DNA of 64,000 bases from Branchinecta lynchi (Eukaryota; Arthropoda; Branchiopoda; Anostraca; Branchinectidae): positions 61,909 through 125,908 of the forward strand of contig JAKZAP010000056.1 of the NCBI GenBank assembly GCA_023053575.1, written 5' to 3'. The notes beneath the pieces were generated by a model, which made no database searches, was not told where the DNA came from, and saw only the letters and a program-made list of their open reading frames with translations. Positions within the stretch are counted from its first letter, which is position 1, and each line of letters starts with the position of its first letter. Below are positions 13,151 through 27,568 of the stretch, in pieces. The translations under genes were made by a program, and so were the position numbers.

Positions 13151-16100
13151 CAACCTTGCGGGAAAGCGAACCTTTTGGGAAAACCAACACAGTGGGAAAA
13201 CAAACCTTGTGGGAAAACCAACCTTGCGGGAAAACCAACCTTGGGGGAAAACAAAGCTTGTGGGAAAACAAACCTTTTGGGAAAACAAACCTTGTGGGAA
13301 AACAAACCTTGTGGGAAAACAAACCTTGTGAGAAAACATACCTTGTGGGAAAACCAACCTTATGGGGAAAGAAACCTTGTGGGGAAACAAACCTTTCGGG
13401 AAAACCAACCTTGTGGTAAAACAAACCTTGTGGGAAAACAAACATTTTGGAAAAACAAACCTTGTGGGAAAACAAACCTTGTGGGAAAAGAAACCTTATG
13501 GGAAAACAAACCTTTTGGGGAAACAAACCTTGTGGGAAAACCAACAACAACCTATTGGGAAAACAAACCTTGTGAGAAAACAAACCTTGTGGGAAAACCA
13601 ACCTTATGGGGAAAGCAACCCTGCGGGAAAACCAACCTTGTGGGAAAACCAACCTTGTGGGAAAGCGAACCTTTTGGGAAAACCAACACAGTGGGAAAAC
13701 AAACCTTGTGGGAAAACCAACCTTGCGGGAAAACCAACCTTGGGGGAAAACAAACCTTGTGGGAAAACAAACCTTGTGGGGAAACAAACCTAGTGGGAAA
13801 ACAATCCTTGTGGGAAAACAAACCTTGTGGGGAAAGAAACCTTGCGGGAAAACTAACCTTGTGGGAAAACAAACCCTGCGGGAAAACAAACCTTGTGGGA
13901 AAACCAACCTTGTGGGGAAACAAACCTTTCGGGAAAACCAACCTTGTGGGAAAACAAACCTTGTGGGAAAACAAACCTTGTGGGAAAACAAACCTTGTGG
14001 GAAAACAAACCTTGTGAGAAAACAAACCTTGTGGGGAAACAAACCTAGTGGGAAAACAAACCTTGTGAGAAAAAAAACCTTGTGGGAAAACCAACCTTAT
14101 GGGAAGACAAATCTAGTGGGAAAACAAACCTTGTGGGGAAACAAACCTTTCGGGAAAACCAACCTTGTGGGAAAACAAACCTTGTGGGAAAACCAACCTT
14201 GTGGGAAAGCGAACCTTTTGGGAAAACCAACACAGTGGGAAAACAAACCTTGTGGGAAAACCAACCTTGCGGGAAAACCAACCTTGTGGGAAAACAAACC
14301 TTGTGGGGAAACAAACCTAGTGGGAAAACAATCCTTGTGGGAAAACCAACTTTGCGAGAAAGCAAACCTTTTGGGAAAACCAACACAGTGGGAAAACAAA
14401 CCTTGTGAGAAAACAATCCTTGTGGGAAAACAAACCTTGTGGGGAAACAAACCTTGTGGGGAAACAAACCTTGTGGGAAAACTAACCTTGTGGGAAAACA
14501 AACCTTGCGGGAAAACTAACCTTCTGGGAAAACAAACCCTGCGGGAAAACCAACCTTGTGAGAAAACCAACCTCTTGGGGAAACAAACCTTGTGGGAAAA
14601 CCAACCTTGTGGGAAAACAAACCTTGTGGGAAAACAAACCTTGTGGGAAAACAAACCTTATGGGGAAAGCAACCTTGCGGGGAAACCAACCTTGTGGGAA
14701 AACAAACCTTGTGGGAAAACAAACCTTGTGGGAAAACAAACCTTGTGGGAAAACAAACCTTATGGGAAAACAAACCTTCTGGGGAAACAAACCTTGTGGG
14801 AAAACCAACCTTGCGGGAAAGCGAACCTTTTGGGAAAACCAACACAGTAGGAAAACAAACCTTGTGGGAAAACCAACCTTGCGGGAAAACCAACCTTGGG
14901 TGAAAACAAAGCTTGTGGGAAAACAAACCTTGTGGGGAAACAAACCTTTCGGGAAAACCAACCTTGTGGGAAAACAAACCTTGTGGGAAAACAAACCTTG
15001 TGAGAAAACAATCCTTGTGGGAAAAAAAACCTTCTGGGGAAACAAACCTTGTGGGAAAACGAACCTTGCGGGAAAGCGAACCTTTTGGGAAAACCAACAC
15101 AGTAGGAAAACAAACCTTGTGGGAAAACCAACCTTGCGGGAAAACCAACCTTGGGTGAAAACAAAGCTTGTGGGAAAACAAACCTTGTGGGGAAACAAAC
15201 CTTTCGGGAAAACCAACCTTGTGGGAAAACAAACCTTGTGGGAAAACAAACCTTGTGAGAAAACAATCCTTGTGGGAAAACAAACCTTGTGGGAAAACCA
15301 ACCTTGTGGGGAAACAAACCTTTCGGGAAAACCAACCTTGTGGGAAAACCAACCTTGTGGGGAAACAAATCTTTCGGGAAAACCAACCTTGTGGGAAAAC
15401 AAACCTTGGGGGAAAACAAACCTTGTGGGAAAACAAACCTTGTGGGGAAACAAACCTAGTGGGAAAACCAACCTTGCGGGAAAGCGAACCTTTTGGGAAA
15501 ACCAACACAGTGGGAAAACAAACATTGCGGGAAAACCAACCTTGCGGGAAAACCAACCTTGGGTGAAAACAAAGCTTGTGGGAAAACAAACCTTGTGGGA
15601 AAACCAACCTAGTGGGAAAAACAACCTAGTGGGAAAACAAACCTTGTGAAAAAACAAACCTTGTGGGAAAACCAACCTTATGGGGAAAGCAACCCTGCGG
15701 GAAAACCAACCTTGTGGGAAAACCAACCTTGTGGGAAAGCGAACCTTTTGGGAAAAAACAACACAGTGGGAAAACAAACCTTGTGAGAAAACCAACCTTG
15801 CGGGAAAGCGAACCTTTTGGGAAAACCAACACAGTGGGAAAACAAACCTTGTGTTAAAACCAACCTTGCGGGAAAACCAACCTTGGGGGAAAACAAAACT
15901 TGTGGGAAAACAAACCTTTTGGGAAAACAAACCTTGTGGGAAAACAAACCTTGTGGGAAAACAAACCTTGTGAGAAAACAAACCTTTTGGGAAAACCAAC
16001 CTTATGGGGAAAGAAACCTTGTGGGGAAACAAACCTTTCGGGAAAACCAACCTTGTGGTAAAACAAACCTTGTGGGAAAACAAACCTTGTGGGAAAACAA

Positions 16101-19100
16101 ACCTTGTGGGAAAAGAAACCTTATGGGAAAACAAACCTTGTGGGGAAACAAACCTTGTGGGAAAACCAACAACAACCTATTGGGAAAACAAACCTTGTGA
16201 GAAAACAAACCTTGTGGGAAAACCAACCTTATGGGGAAAGCAACCCTGCGGGAAAACCAACCTTGTGGGAAAACCAACCTTGTGGGAAAGCGAACCTTTT
16301 GGGAAAACCAACACAGTGGGAAAACAAACCTTGTGGGAAAACCAACCTTGCGGGAAAACCAACCTTGGGGGAAAACAAACCTTGTGGGAAAACAAACCTT
16401 GTGGGGAAACAAACCTAGTGGGAAAACAATCCTTGTGGGAAAACAAACCTTGTGGGGAAACAAACCTTGCGGGAAAACTAACCTTGTGGGAAAACAAACC
16501 CTGCGGGAAAACAAACCTTGTGGGAAAACCAACCTTGTGGGGAAACAAACCTTTCGGGAAAACCAACCTTGTGGGAAAACAAACCTTGTGGGAAAACAAA
16601 CCTTGTGGGAAAACAAACCTTGTGGGAAAACAAACCTTGTGAGAAAACAAACCTTGTGGGGAAACAAACCTAGTGGGAAAACAAACCTTGTGAGAAAACA
16701 AACCTTGTGGGAAAACCAACCTTCTGGGAAGACAAACCTAGTGGGAAAACAAACCTTGTGGGGAAACAAACCTTTCGGGAAAACCAACCTTGTGGGAAAA
16801 CAAACCTTGTGGGAAAACCAACCTTTTGGGAAAGCGAACCTTTTGGGAAAACCAACACAGTGGGGAAACAAACCTTGTGGGAAAACCAACCTTGCGGGAA
16901 AACCAATCTTGGGGGAAAACAAACCTTGTGGGAAAACAAACCTTGTGGGGAAACAAACCTAGTGGGAAAACAATCCTTGTGGGAAAACAAACCTTGTGGG
17001 GAAACAAACCTTGCGGGAAAACTAACCTTGTGGGAAAACAAACCCTGCGGGAAAACAAACCTTGTGGGAAAACCAACCTTGTGGGGAAACAAACCTTTCG
17101 GGAAAACCAACCTTGTGGGAAAACAAACCTTGTGGGAAAACAAACCTTGTGGGAAAACAAACCTTGTGGGAAAACAAACCTTGTGAGAAAACAAACCTTG
17201 TGGGGAAACAAACCTAGTGGGAAAACAAACCTTGTGAGAAAACAAACCTTGTGGGAAAACCAACCTTATGGGAAAACAAACCTAGTGGGAAAACAAACCT
17301 TGTGGGGAAACAAACCTTTCGGGAAAACCAACCTTGTGGAAAAACAAACCTTGTGGGAAAACAAACCTTGTGGGAAAACCAACCTTGCGGGAAAACCAAC
17401 CTTGGGGGAAAACAAACCTTGTGGGAAAACAAACCTTGTGGGGAAACAAACCTAGTGGGAAAACAATCCTTGTGGGAAAACCAACCTTGCGGGAAAGCGA
17501 ACCTTTTGGGAAAACCAACACAGTGGGAAAACAAACCTTGTGAGAAAACAATCCTTGTGGGAAAACAAACCTTGTGGGGAAACAAACCTTGTGGGGAAAC
17601 AAACCTTGTGGGAAAACTAACCTTGTGGGAAAACAAACCTTGCGGGAAAATTAACCTTGTGGGAAAACAATCCCTGCGGGAAAACCAACCTTGTGGGAAA
17701 ACCAACCTCTTGGGGAAACAAACCTTTCGGGAAAACCAACCTTGTGGGAAAACAAACCTTGTGGGAAAACAAACCTTGTGGGAAAACAAACCTTATGGGG
17801 AAAGCAACCCAGTAGGAAAACCAACCTTGTGGGAAAACCAACCTTGTGGGAAAGCGAACCTTTTGGGAAAACCAACACAGTGGGAAAACAAACCTTGTGG
17901 GAAAACTAACCTTGCGGGAAAACCAACCTTGTGGGAAAACAAACCTTGTGGGAAAACAAACCTTGTGGGAAAACAAACCTTGTGGGAAAACAAACCTTAT
18001 GGGAAACAAACCTTGTGGGGAAACAAACCTTGTGGGAAAACCAACCTTACGGGAAAGCGAACCTTTTGGGAAAACCAACACAGTGGGAAAACAAACCTTG
18101 CGGGAAAACCAACCTTGCGGGAAAACCAACCTTGGGTGAAAACAAAGCTTGTGGGAAAACAAACCTTGTGGGAAAACCAACCTAGTGGGAAAAACAACCT
18201 AGTGGGAAAACAAACCTTGTGAGAAAACAAACCTTGTGGGAAAACCAACCTTATGGGGAAAGCAACCCTGCGGGAAAACCAACCTTGTGGGAAAACCAAC
18301 CTTGTGGGAAAGCGAACCTTTTGGGAAAAACCAACACAGTGGGAAAACAAACCTTGTGGGAAAACCAACCTTGCGGGAAAGCGAACCTTTTGGGAAAACC
18401 AACACAGTGGGAAAACAAACCTTGTGGGAAAACCAACCTTGCGGGAAAACCAACCTTGGGGGAAAACAAAGCTTGTGGGAAAACAAACCTTTTGGGAAAA
18501 CAAACCTTGTGGGAAAACAAACCTTGTGGGAAAACAAACCTTGTGAGAAAACAAACCTTGTGGGAAAACCAACCTTATGGGGAAAGAAACCTTGTGGGGA
18601 AACAAACCTTTCGGGAAAACCAACCTTGTGGTAAAACAAACCTTGTGGGAAAACAAACCTTGTGGGAAAACAAACATTGTGGGAAAAGAAACCTTATGGG
18701 AAAACAAACCTTGTGGGGAAACAAACCTTGTGGGAAAACCAACAACAACCTATTGGGAAAACAAACCTTGTGAGAAAACAAACCTTGTGGGAAAACCAAC
18801 CTTATGGGGAAAGCAACCCTGCGGGAAAACCAACCTTGTGGGAAAGCGAACCTTTTGGGAAAACCAACACAGTGGGAAAACAAACCTTGTGGGAAAACCA
18901 ACCTTGCGGGAAAACCAACCTTGGGGGAAAACAAACCTTGTGGGAAAACAAAACTTGTGGGGAAACAAACCTAGTGGGAAAACAATCCTTGTGGGAAAAC
19001 AAACCTTGTGGGGAAACAAACCTTGCGGGAAAACTAACCTTGTGGGAAAACAAACCTTGTGGGAAAACAAACCTTGTGGGAAAACAAACCTTGTGAGAAA

Positions 19101-22100
19101 ACAAACCTTGTGGGGAAACAAACCTAGTGGGAAAACAAACCTTGTGAGAAAACAAACCTTGTGGGAAAACCAACCTTATGGGAAGACAAACATAGTGGGA
19201 AAACAAACCTTGTGGGGAAACAAACCTTTCGGGAAAACCAACCTTGTGGGAAAACAAACCTTGTGGGAAAACCAACCTTGCGGGAAAGCGAACCTTTTTG
19301 GAAAACCAACACAGTGGGAAAACAAACCTTGTGAGAAAACAAACCTTGTGGGGAAACAAACCTAGTGGGAAAACAATCCTTGTGGGAAAACAAACCTTGT
19401 GGGGAAACAAACTCTGCGGGAAAACAAACCTTGTGGGAAAACCAACCTTGTGGGGAAACAAACCTTTCGGGAAAACCAACCTTGTGGGAAAACAAACCTT
19501 GTGGGAAAACAACCTTGTGGGAAAACAAACCTTGTGGGAAAACAAACCTTGTGAGAAAACAAACCTTGTGGGGAAACAAACCTAGTGGAAAAACAAACCT
19601 TGTGAGTAAAACAAACCTTGTGGGAAAACCAACCTTATGGGAAAACAAACCTAGTGGGAAAACAAACCTTGTGGGGAAACAAACCTTTCGGGAAAACCAA
19701 CCTTGTGGGAAAACAAACCTTGTGGGAAAACCAACCTTGTGGGAAAGCGAACCTTTTGGGAAAACCAACACAGTGGGAAAACAAACCTTGTGGGATAACC
19801 AACCTTGCCGGAAAACCAACCTTGGGGGAAAACAAACCTTGTGGGAAAACAAACCTTGTGGGGAAACAAACCTAGTGGGAAAACAATCCTTGTGGGAAAA
19901 CCAACCTTGCGGGTAAGCGAACCTTTTGGGAAAACCAACACAGTGGGAAAACAAACCTTGTGAGAAAACAATCCTTGTGGGAAAACAAACCTTGTGGGGA
20001 AACAAACCTTGTGGGGAAACAAACCTTGTGGGAAAACTAACCTTGTGGGAAAACAAACCTTGCGGGAAAACTAACCTTGTGGGAAAACAAACCCTGCGGG
20101 AAAACCAACCTTGTGGGAAAACCAACCTCTTGGGGAAACAAACCTTTCGGGAAAACCAACCTTGTGGGAAAACAAACCTTGTGGGAAAACAAACCTTGTG
20201 GGAAAACAAACCTTATGGAGAAAGCAACCCTGCGGGAAAACCAACCTTGTGGGAAAACCAACCTTGTGGGAAAGCGAACCTTTTGGGAAAACCAACACAG
20301 TGGGAAAACAAACCTTGTGGGAAAACCAACCTTGCGGGAAAACCAACCTTGTGGGAAAACAAACCTTGTGGGAAAACAAACCTTGTGGGAAAACAAACCT
20401 TGTGGGAAAACAAACCTTATGGAAAACAAACCTTGTGGGGAAACAAACCTTGTGGGAAAACCAACCTTGCGGGAAAGCGAACCTTTTGGGAAAACCAACA
20501 CAGTGGGAAAACAAACCTTGCGGGAAAACCAACCTTGCGGTAAAAACCAACCTTGGGTGAAAACAAAGCTTGTGGGAAAACAAACCTTGTGGGAAAACCA
20601 ACCTAGTGGGAAAAACAACCTAGTGGGAAAACAAACCTTGTGAGAAAACAAACCTTGTGGGAAAACCAACCTTATGGGGAAAGCAACCCTGCGGGAAAAC
20701 CAACCTTGTGGGAAAACCAACCTTGTGGGAAAGCGAACCTTTTGGGAAAAACCAACACAGTGGGAAAACAAACCTTGTGGGAAAACCAACCTTGCGGGAA
20801 AGCGAACCTTTTGGGAAAACCAACACAGTGGGAAAACAAACCTTGTGGGAAAACCAACCTTGCGGGAAAACCAACCTTGGGGGAAAACAAAGCTTGTGGG
20901 AAAACAAACCTTTTGGGAAAACAAACTTTGTGGGAAAACAAACCTTGTGGGAAAACAAACCTTGTGAGAAAACATACCTTGTGGGAAAACCAACCTTATG
21001 GGGAAAGAAACCTTGTGGGGAAACAAACCTTTCGGGAAAACCAACCTTGTGGTAAAACAAACCTTGTGGGAAAACAAACATTGTGGAAAAACAAACCTTG
21101 TGGGAAAACAAACCTTGTGGGAAAAGAAACCTTATGGGAAAACAAACCTTTTGGGGAAACAAACCTTGTGGGAAAACCAACAACAACCTATTGGGAAAAC
21201 AAACCTTGTGAGAAAACAAACCTTGTGGGAAAACCAACCTTATGGGGAAAGCAACCCTGCGGGAAAACCAACCTTGTGGGAAAACCAACCTTGTGGGAAA
21301 GCGAACTTTTTGGGAAAACCAACACAGTGGGAAAACAAACCTTGTGGGAAAACCAACCTTGCGGGAAAACCAACCTTGGGGGAAAACAAACCTTGTGGGA
21401 AAACAAACCTTGTGGGGAAACAAACCTAGTGGGAAAACAATCCTTGTGGGAAAACAAACCTTGTGGGGAAAGAAACCTTGCGGGAAAACTAACCTTGTGG
21501 GAAAACAAACCCTGCGGGAAAACAAACCTTGTGGGAAAACCAACCTTGTGGGGAAACAAACCTTTCGGGAAAACCAACCTTGTGGGAAAACAAACCTTGT
21601 GGGAAAACAAACCTTGTGGGAAAACAAACCTTGTGGGAAAACAAACCTTGTGAGAAAACAAACCTTGTGGGGAAACAAACCTAGTGGGAAAACAAACCTT
21701 GTGAGAAAAAAAACCTTGTGGGAAAACCAACCTTATGGGAAGACAAATCTAGTGGGAAAACAAACCTTGTGGGGAAACAAACCTTTCGGGAAAACCAACC
21801 TTGTGGGAAAACAAACCTTGTGGGAAAACCAACCTTGTGGGAAAGCGAACCTTTTGGGAAAACCAACACAGGGGGAAAACAAACCTTGTGGGAAAACCAA
21901 CCTTGCGGGAAAACCAACCTTGTGGGAAAACAAACCTTGTGGGGAAACAAACCTAGTGGGAAAACAATCCTTGTGGGAAAACCAACCTTGCGAGAAAGCG
22001 AACCTTTTGGGAAAACCAACACAGTGGGAAAACAAACCTTGTGAGAAAACAATCCTTGTGGGAAAACAAACCTTGTGGGGAAACAAACCTTGTGGGGAAA

Positions 22101-25100
22101 CAAACCTTGTGGGAAAACTAACCTTGTGGGAAAACAAACCTTGAGGAAAACTAACCTTCTGGGAAAACAAACCCTGCGGGAAAACCAACCTTGTGAGAAA
22201 ACCAACCTCTTGGGGAAACAAACCTTGTGGGAAAACCAACCTTGTGGGAAAACAAACCTTGTGGGAAAACAAACCTTGTGGGGAAACAAACCTTTCGGGA
22301 AAACCAACCTTGTGGGAAAACAAACCTTGTGGGAAAACAAACCTTGTGGGAAAACAAACCTTGTGGGAAAACAAACCTTGTGAGAAAACAAACCTTGTGG
22401 GGAAACAAACCTAGTGGGAAAACAAACCTTGTGAGAAAAAAAACCTTGTGGGAAAACCAACCTTATGGGAAGACAAATCTAGTGGGAAAACAAACCTTGT
22501 GGGGAAACAAACCTTTCGGGAAAACCAACCTTGTGGGAAAACAAACCTTGTGGGAAAACCAACCTTGTGGGAAAGCGAACCTTTTGGGAAAACCAACACA
22601 GTGGGAAAACAAACCTTGTGGGAAAACCAACCTTGCGGGAAAACCAACCTTGTGGGAAAACAAACCTTGTGGGGAAACAAACCTAGTGGGAAAACAATCC
22701 TTGTGGGAAAACCAACCTTGCGAGAAAGCGAACCTTTTGGGAAAACCAACACAGTGGGAAAACAAACCTTGTGAGAAAACAATCCTTGTGGGAAAACAAA
22801 CCTTGTGGGGAAACAAACCTTGTGGGGAAACAAACCTTGTGGGAAAACTAACCTTGTGGGACAACAAACCTTGCGGGAAAACTAACCTTCTGGGAAAACA
22901 AACCCTGCGGGAAAACCAACCTTGTGAGAAAACCAACCTCTTGGGGAAACAAACCTTGTGGGAAAACCAACCTTGTGGGAAAACAAACCTTGTGGGAAAA
23001 CAAACCTTGTGGGGAAACAAACCTTTCGGGAAAACCAACCTTGTGGGAAAACAAACCTTGTGGGAAAACAAACCTTGTGAGAAAACAATCCTTGTGGGAA
23101 AACAAACCTTCTGGGGAAACAAACCTTGTGGGAAAACCAACCTTGCGGGAAAGCGAACCTTTTGGGAAAACCAACACAGTAGGAAAACAATCCTTGTGGG
23201 AAAACCAACCTTGCGAGAAAGCGAACCTTTTGGGAAAACCAACACAGTGGGAAAACAAACCTTGTGAGAAAACAATCCTTGTGGGAAAACAAACCTTGTG
23301 GGGAAACAAACCTTGTGGGGAAACAAACCTTGTGGGAAAACTAACCTTGTGGGACAACAAACCTTGCGGGAAAACTAACCTTCTGGGAAAACAAACCCTG
23401 CGGGAAAACCAACCTTGTGAGAAAACCAACCTCTTGGGGAAACAAACCTTGTGGGAAAACCAACCTTGTGGGAAAACAAACCTTGTGGGAAAACAAACCT
23501 TGTGGGGAAACAAACCTTTCGGGAAAACCAACCTTGTGGGAAAACAAACCTTGTGGGAAAACAAACCTTGTGGGAAAACAAACCTTGTGGGAAAACAAAC
23601 CTTGTGAGAAAACAAACCTTGTGGGGAAACAAACCTAGTGGGAAAACAAACCTTGTGAGAAAAAAAACCTTGTGGGAAAACCAACCTTATGGGAAGACAA
23701 ATCTAGTGGGAAAACAAACCTTGTGGGGAAACAAACCTTTCGGGAAAACCAACCTTGTGGGAAAACAAACCTTGTGGGAAAACCAACCTTGTGGGAAAGC
23801 GAACCTTTTGGGAAAACCAACACAGTGGGAAAACAAACCTTGTGGGAAAACCAACCTTGCGGGAAAACCAACCTTGTGGGAAAACAAACCTTGTGGGGAA
23901 ACAAACCTAGTGGGAAAACAATCCTTGTGGGAAAACCAACCTTGCGAGAAAGCGAACCTTTTGGGAAAACCAACACAGTGGGAAAACAAACCTTGTGAGA
24001 AAACAATCCTTGTGGGAAAACAAACCTTGTGGGGAAACAAACCTTGTGGGGAAACAAACCTTGTGGGAAAACTAACCTTGTGGGACAACAAACCTTGCGG
24101 GAAAACTAACCTTCTGGGAAAACAAACCCTGCGGGAAAACCAACCTTGTGAGAAAACCAACCTCTTGGGGAAACAAACCTTGTGGGAAAACCAACCTTGT
24201 GGGAAAACAAACCTTGTGGGAAAACAAACCTTGTGGGGAAACAAACCTTTCGGGAAAACCAACCTTGTGGGAAAACAAACCTTGTGGGAAAACAAACCTT
24301 GTGAGAAAACAATCCTTGTGGGAAAACAAACCTTCTGGGGAAACAAACCTTGTGGGAAAACCAACCTTGCGGGAAAGCGAACCTTTTGGGAAAACCAACA
24401 CAGTAGGAAAACAAACCTTGTGGGAAAACCAACCTTGCGGGAAAACCAACCTTGGGTGAAAACAAAGCTTGTGGGAAAACAAACCTTGTGGGGAAACAAA
24501 CCTTTCGGGAAAACCAACCTTGTGGGAAAACAAACCTTGTGGGAAAACAAACCTTGTGAGAAAACAATCCTTGTGGGAAAACCAACCTTGCGGGAAAACC
24601 AACCTTGGGGGAAAACAAAGCTTGTGGGAAAACAAACCTTTTGGGAAAACAAACCTTGTGGGAAAACAAACCTTGTGGGAAAACAAACCTTGTGAGAAAA
24701 CATACCTTGTGGGAAAACCAACCTTATGGGGAAAGAAACCTTGTGGGGAAACAAACCTTTCGGGAAAACCAACCTTGTGGTAAAACAATCCTTGTGGGAA
24801 AACAAACATTGTGGAAAAACAAACCTTGTGGGAAAACAAACCTTGTGGGAAAAGAAACCTTATGGGAAAACAAACCTTTTGGGGAAACAAACCTTGTGGG
24901 AAAACCAACAACAACCTATTGGGAAAACAAACCTTGTGAGAAAACAAACCTTGTGGGAAAACCAACCTTATGGGGAAAGCAACCCTGCGGGAAAACCAAC
25001 CTTGTGGGAAAACCAACCTTGTGGGAAAGCGAACCTTTTGGGAAAACCAACACAGTGGGAAAACAAACCTTGTGGGAAAACCAACCTTGCGGGAAAACCA

Positions 25101-26276
25101 ACCTTGGGGGAAAACAAACCTTGTGGGAAAACAAACCTTGTGGGGAAACAAACCTAGTGGGAAAACAATCCTTGTGGGAAAACAAACCTTGTGGGGAAAG
25201 AAACCTTGCGGGAAAACTAACCTTGTGGGAAAACAAACACTGCGGGAAAACAAACCTTGTGGGAAAACCAACCTTGTGGGGAAACAAACCTTTCGGGAAA
25301 ACCAACCTTGTGGGAAAACAAACCTTGTGGGAAAACAAACCTTGTGGGAAAACAAACCTTGTGGGAAAACAAACCTTGTGAGAAAACAAACCTTGTGGGG
25401 AAACAAACCTAGTGGGAAAACAAACCTTGTGAGAAAAAAAACCTTGTGGGAAAACCAACCTTATGGGAAGACAAATCTAGTGGGAAAACAAACCTTGTGG
25501 GGAAACAAACCTTTCGGGAAAACCAACCTTGTGGGAAAACAAACCTTGTGGGAAAACCAACCTTGTGGGAAAGCGAACCTTTTGGGAAAACCAACACAGT
25601 GGGAAAACAAACCTTGTGGGAAAACCAACCTTGCGGGAAAACCAACACAGTGGGAAAACAAACCTTGTGGGGAAACAAACCTAGTGGGAAAACAATCCTT
25701 GTGGGAAAACCAACCTTGCGAGAAAGCGAACCTTTTGGGAAAACCAACACAGTGGGAAAACAAACCTTGTGAGAAAACAATCCTTGTGGGAAAACAAACC
25801 TTGTGGGGAAACAAACCTTGTGGGGAAACAAACCTTGTGGGAAAACTAACCTTGTGGGAAAACAAACCTTGCGGGAAAACTAACCTTCTGGGAAAACAAA
25901 CCCTGCGGGAAAACCAATCTTGTGAGAAAACCAACCTCTTGGGGAAACAAACCTTGTGGGAAAACCAACCTTGTGGGAAAACAAACCTTGTGGGAAAACA
26001 AACCTTGTGGGAAAACAAACCTTATGGGGAAAGCAACCTTGCGGGGAAACCAACCTTGTGGGAAAACAAACCTTGTGGGAAAACAAACCTTGTGGGAAAA
26101 CAAACCTTGTGGGAAAACAAACCTTATGGGAAAACAAACCTTCTGGGGAAACAAACCTTGTGGGAAAACCAACCTTGCGGGAAATTGAACCTTTTGGGAA
26201 AACCAACACAGTAGGAAAACAAACCTTGTGGGAAAACCAACCTTGCGGGAAAACCAACCTTGGGTGAAAACAAAGC

Positions 26277-26786
26277 TTGTGGGAAAACAAACCTTGTGGG
26301 GAAACAAACCTTTCGGGAAAACCAACCTTGTGGGAAAACAAACCTTGTGGGAAAACAAACCTTGTGAGAAAACAATCCTTGTGGGAAAACAAACCTTCTG
26401 GGGAAACAAACCTTGTGGGAAAACCAACCTTGCGGGAAAGCGAACCTTTTGGGAAAACCAACACAGTAGGAAAACAAACCTTGTGGGAAAACCAACCTTG
26501 CGGGAAAACCAACTTTGGGTGAAAACAAAGCTTGTGGGAAAACAAACCTTGTGGGGAAACAAACCTTTCGGGAAAACCAACCTTGTGGGAAAACAAACCT
26601 TGTGGGAAAACAAACCTTGTGAGAAAACAATCCTTGTGGGAAAACAAACCTTCTGGGGAAACAAACCTTGTGGGAAAACCAACCTTGCGGGAAAGCGAAC
26701 CTTTTGGGAAAACCAACACAGTAGGAAAACAAACCTTGTGGGAAAACCAACCTTGCGGGAAAACCAACCTTGGGTGAAAACAAAGC
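26277..26786 (+). repeat. 255-bp higher-order unit, tandem pair
   Basis: Two head-to-tail 255-bp units of 15 monomers. Each begins near gcttgtggg after the variant ttgggtgaaaacaaa and contains the cttctggggaaac and cagtaggaaaac variants. The same 255-bp spacing occurs at 14913/15168, 29377/29632, 35419/35674, 53965/54220 and 60391/60646. Confidence 0.85.
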
Positions 26787-27058
26787 TTGTGGGAAAACAA
26801 ACCTTATGGGGAAAGCAACCTTGCGGGGAAACCAACCTTGTGGGAAAACAAACCTTGTGGGAAAACAAACCTTGTGGGAAAACAAACCTTGTGGGAAAAC
26901 AAACCTTATGGGAAAACAAACCTTCTGGGGAAACAAACCTTGTGGGAAAACCAACCTTGCGGGAAAGCGAACCTTTTGGGAAAACCAACACAGTAGGAAA
27001 ACAAACCTTGTGGGAAAACCAACCTTGCGGGAAAACCAACCTTGGGTGAAAACAAAGC

Positions 27059-27568
27059 TTGTGGGAAAACAAACCTTGTGGGGAAACAAACCTTTCGGGA
27101 AAACCAACCTTGTGGGAAAACAAACCTTGTGGGAAAACAAACCTTGTGAGAAAACAATCCTTGTGGGAAAACAAACCTTCTGGGGAAACAAACCTTGTGG
27201 GAAAACCAACCTTGCGGGAAAGCGAACCTTTTGGGAAAACCAACACAGTAGGAAAACAAACCTTGTGGGAAAACCAACCTTGCGGGAAAACCAACTTTGG
27301 GTGAAAACAAAGCTTGTGGGAAAACAAACCTTGTGGGGAAACAAACCTTTCGGGAAAACCAACCTTGTGGGAAAACAAACCTTGTGGGAAAACAAACCTT
27401 GTGAGAAAACAATCCTTGTGGGAAAACGAACCTTCTGGGGAAACAAACCTTGTGGGAAAACCAACCTTGCGGGAAAGCGAACCTTTTGGGAAAACCAACA
27501 CAGTAGGAAAACAAACCTTGTGGGAAAACCAACCTTGCGGGAAAACCAACCTTGGGTGAAAACAAAGC
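27059..27568 (+). repeat. 255-bp higher-order unit, tandem pair
   Basis: Two further copies of the 15-monomer unit seen at 26277-26786. A third copy starts at 27569 but departs from the pattern at about 27.66 kb. Confidence 0.85.
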
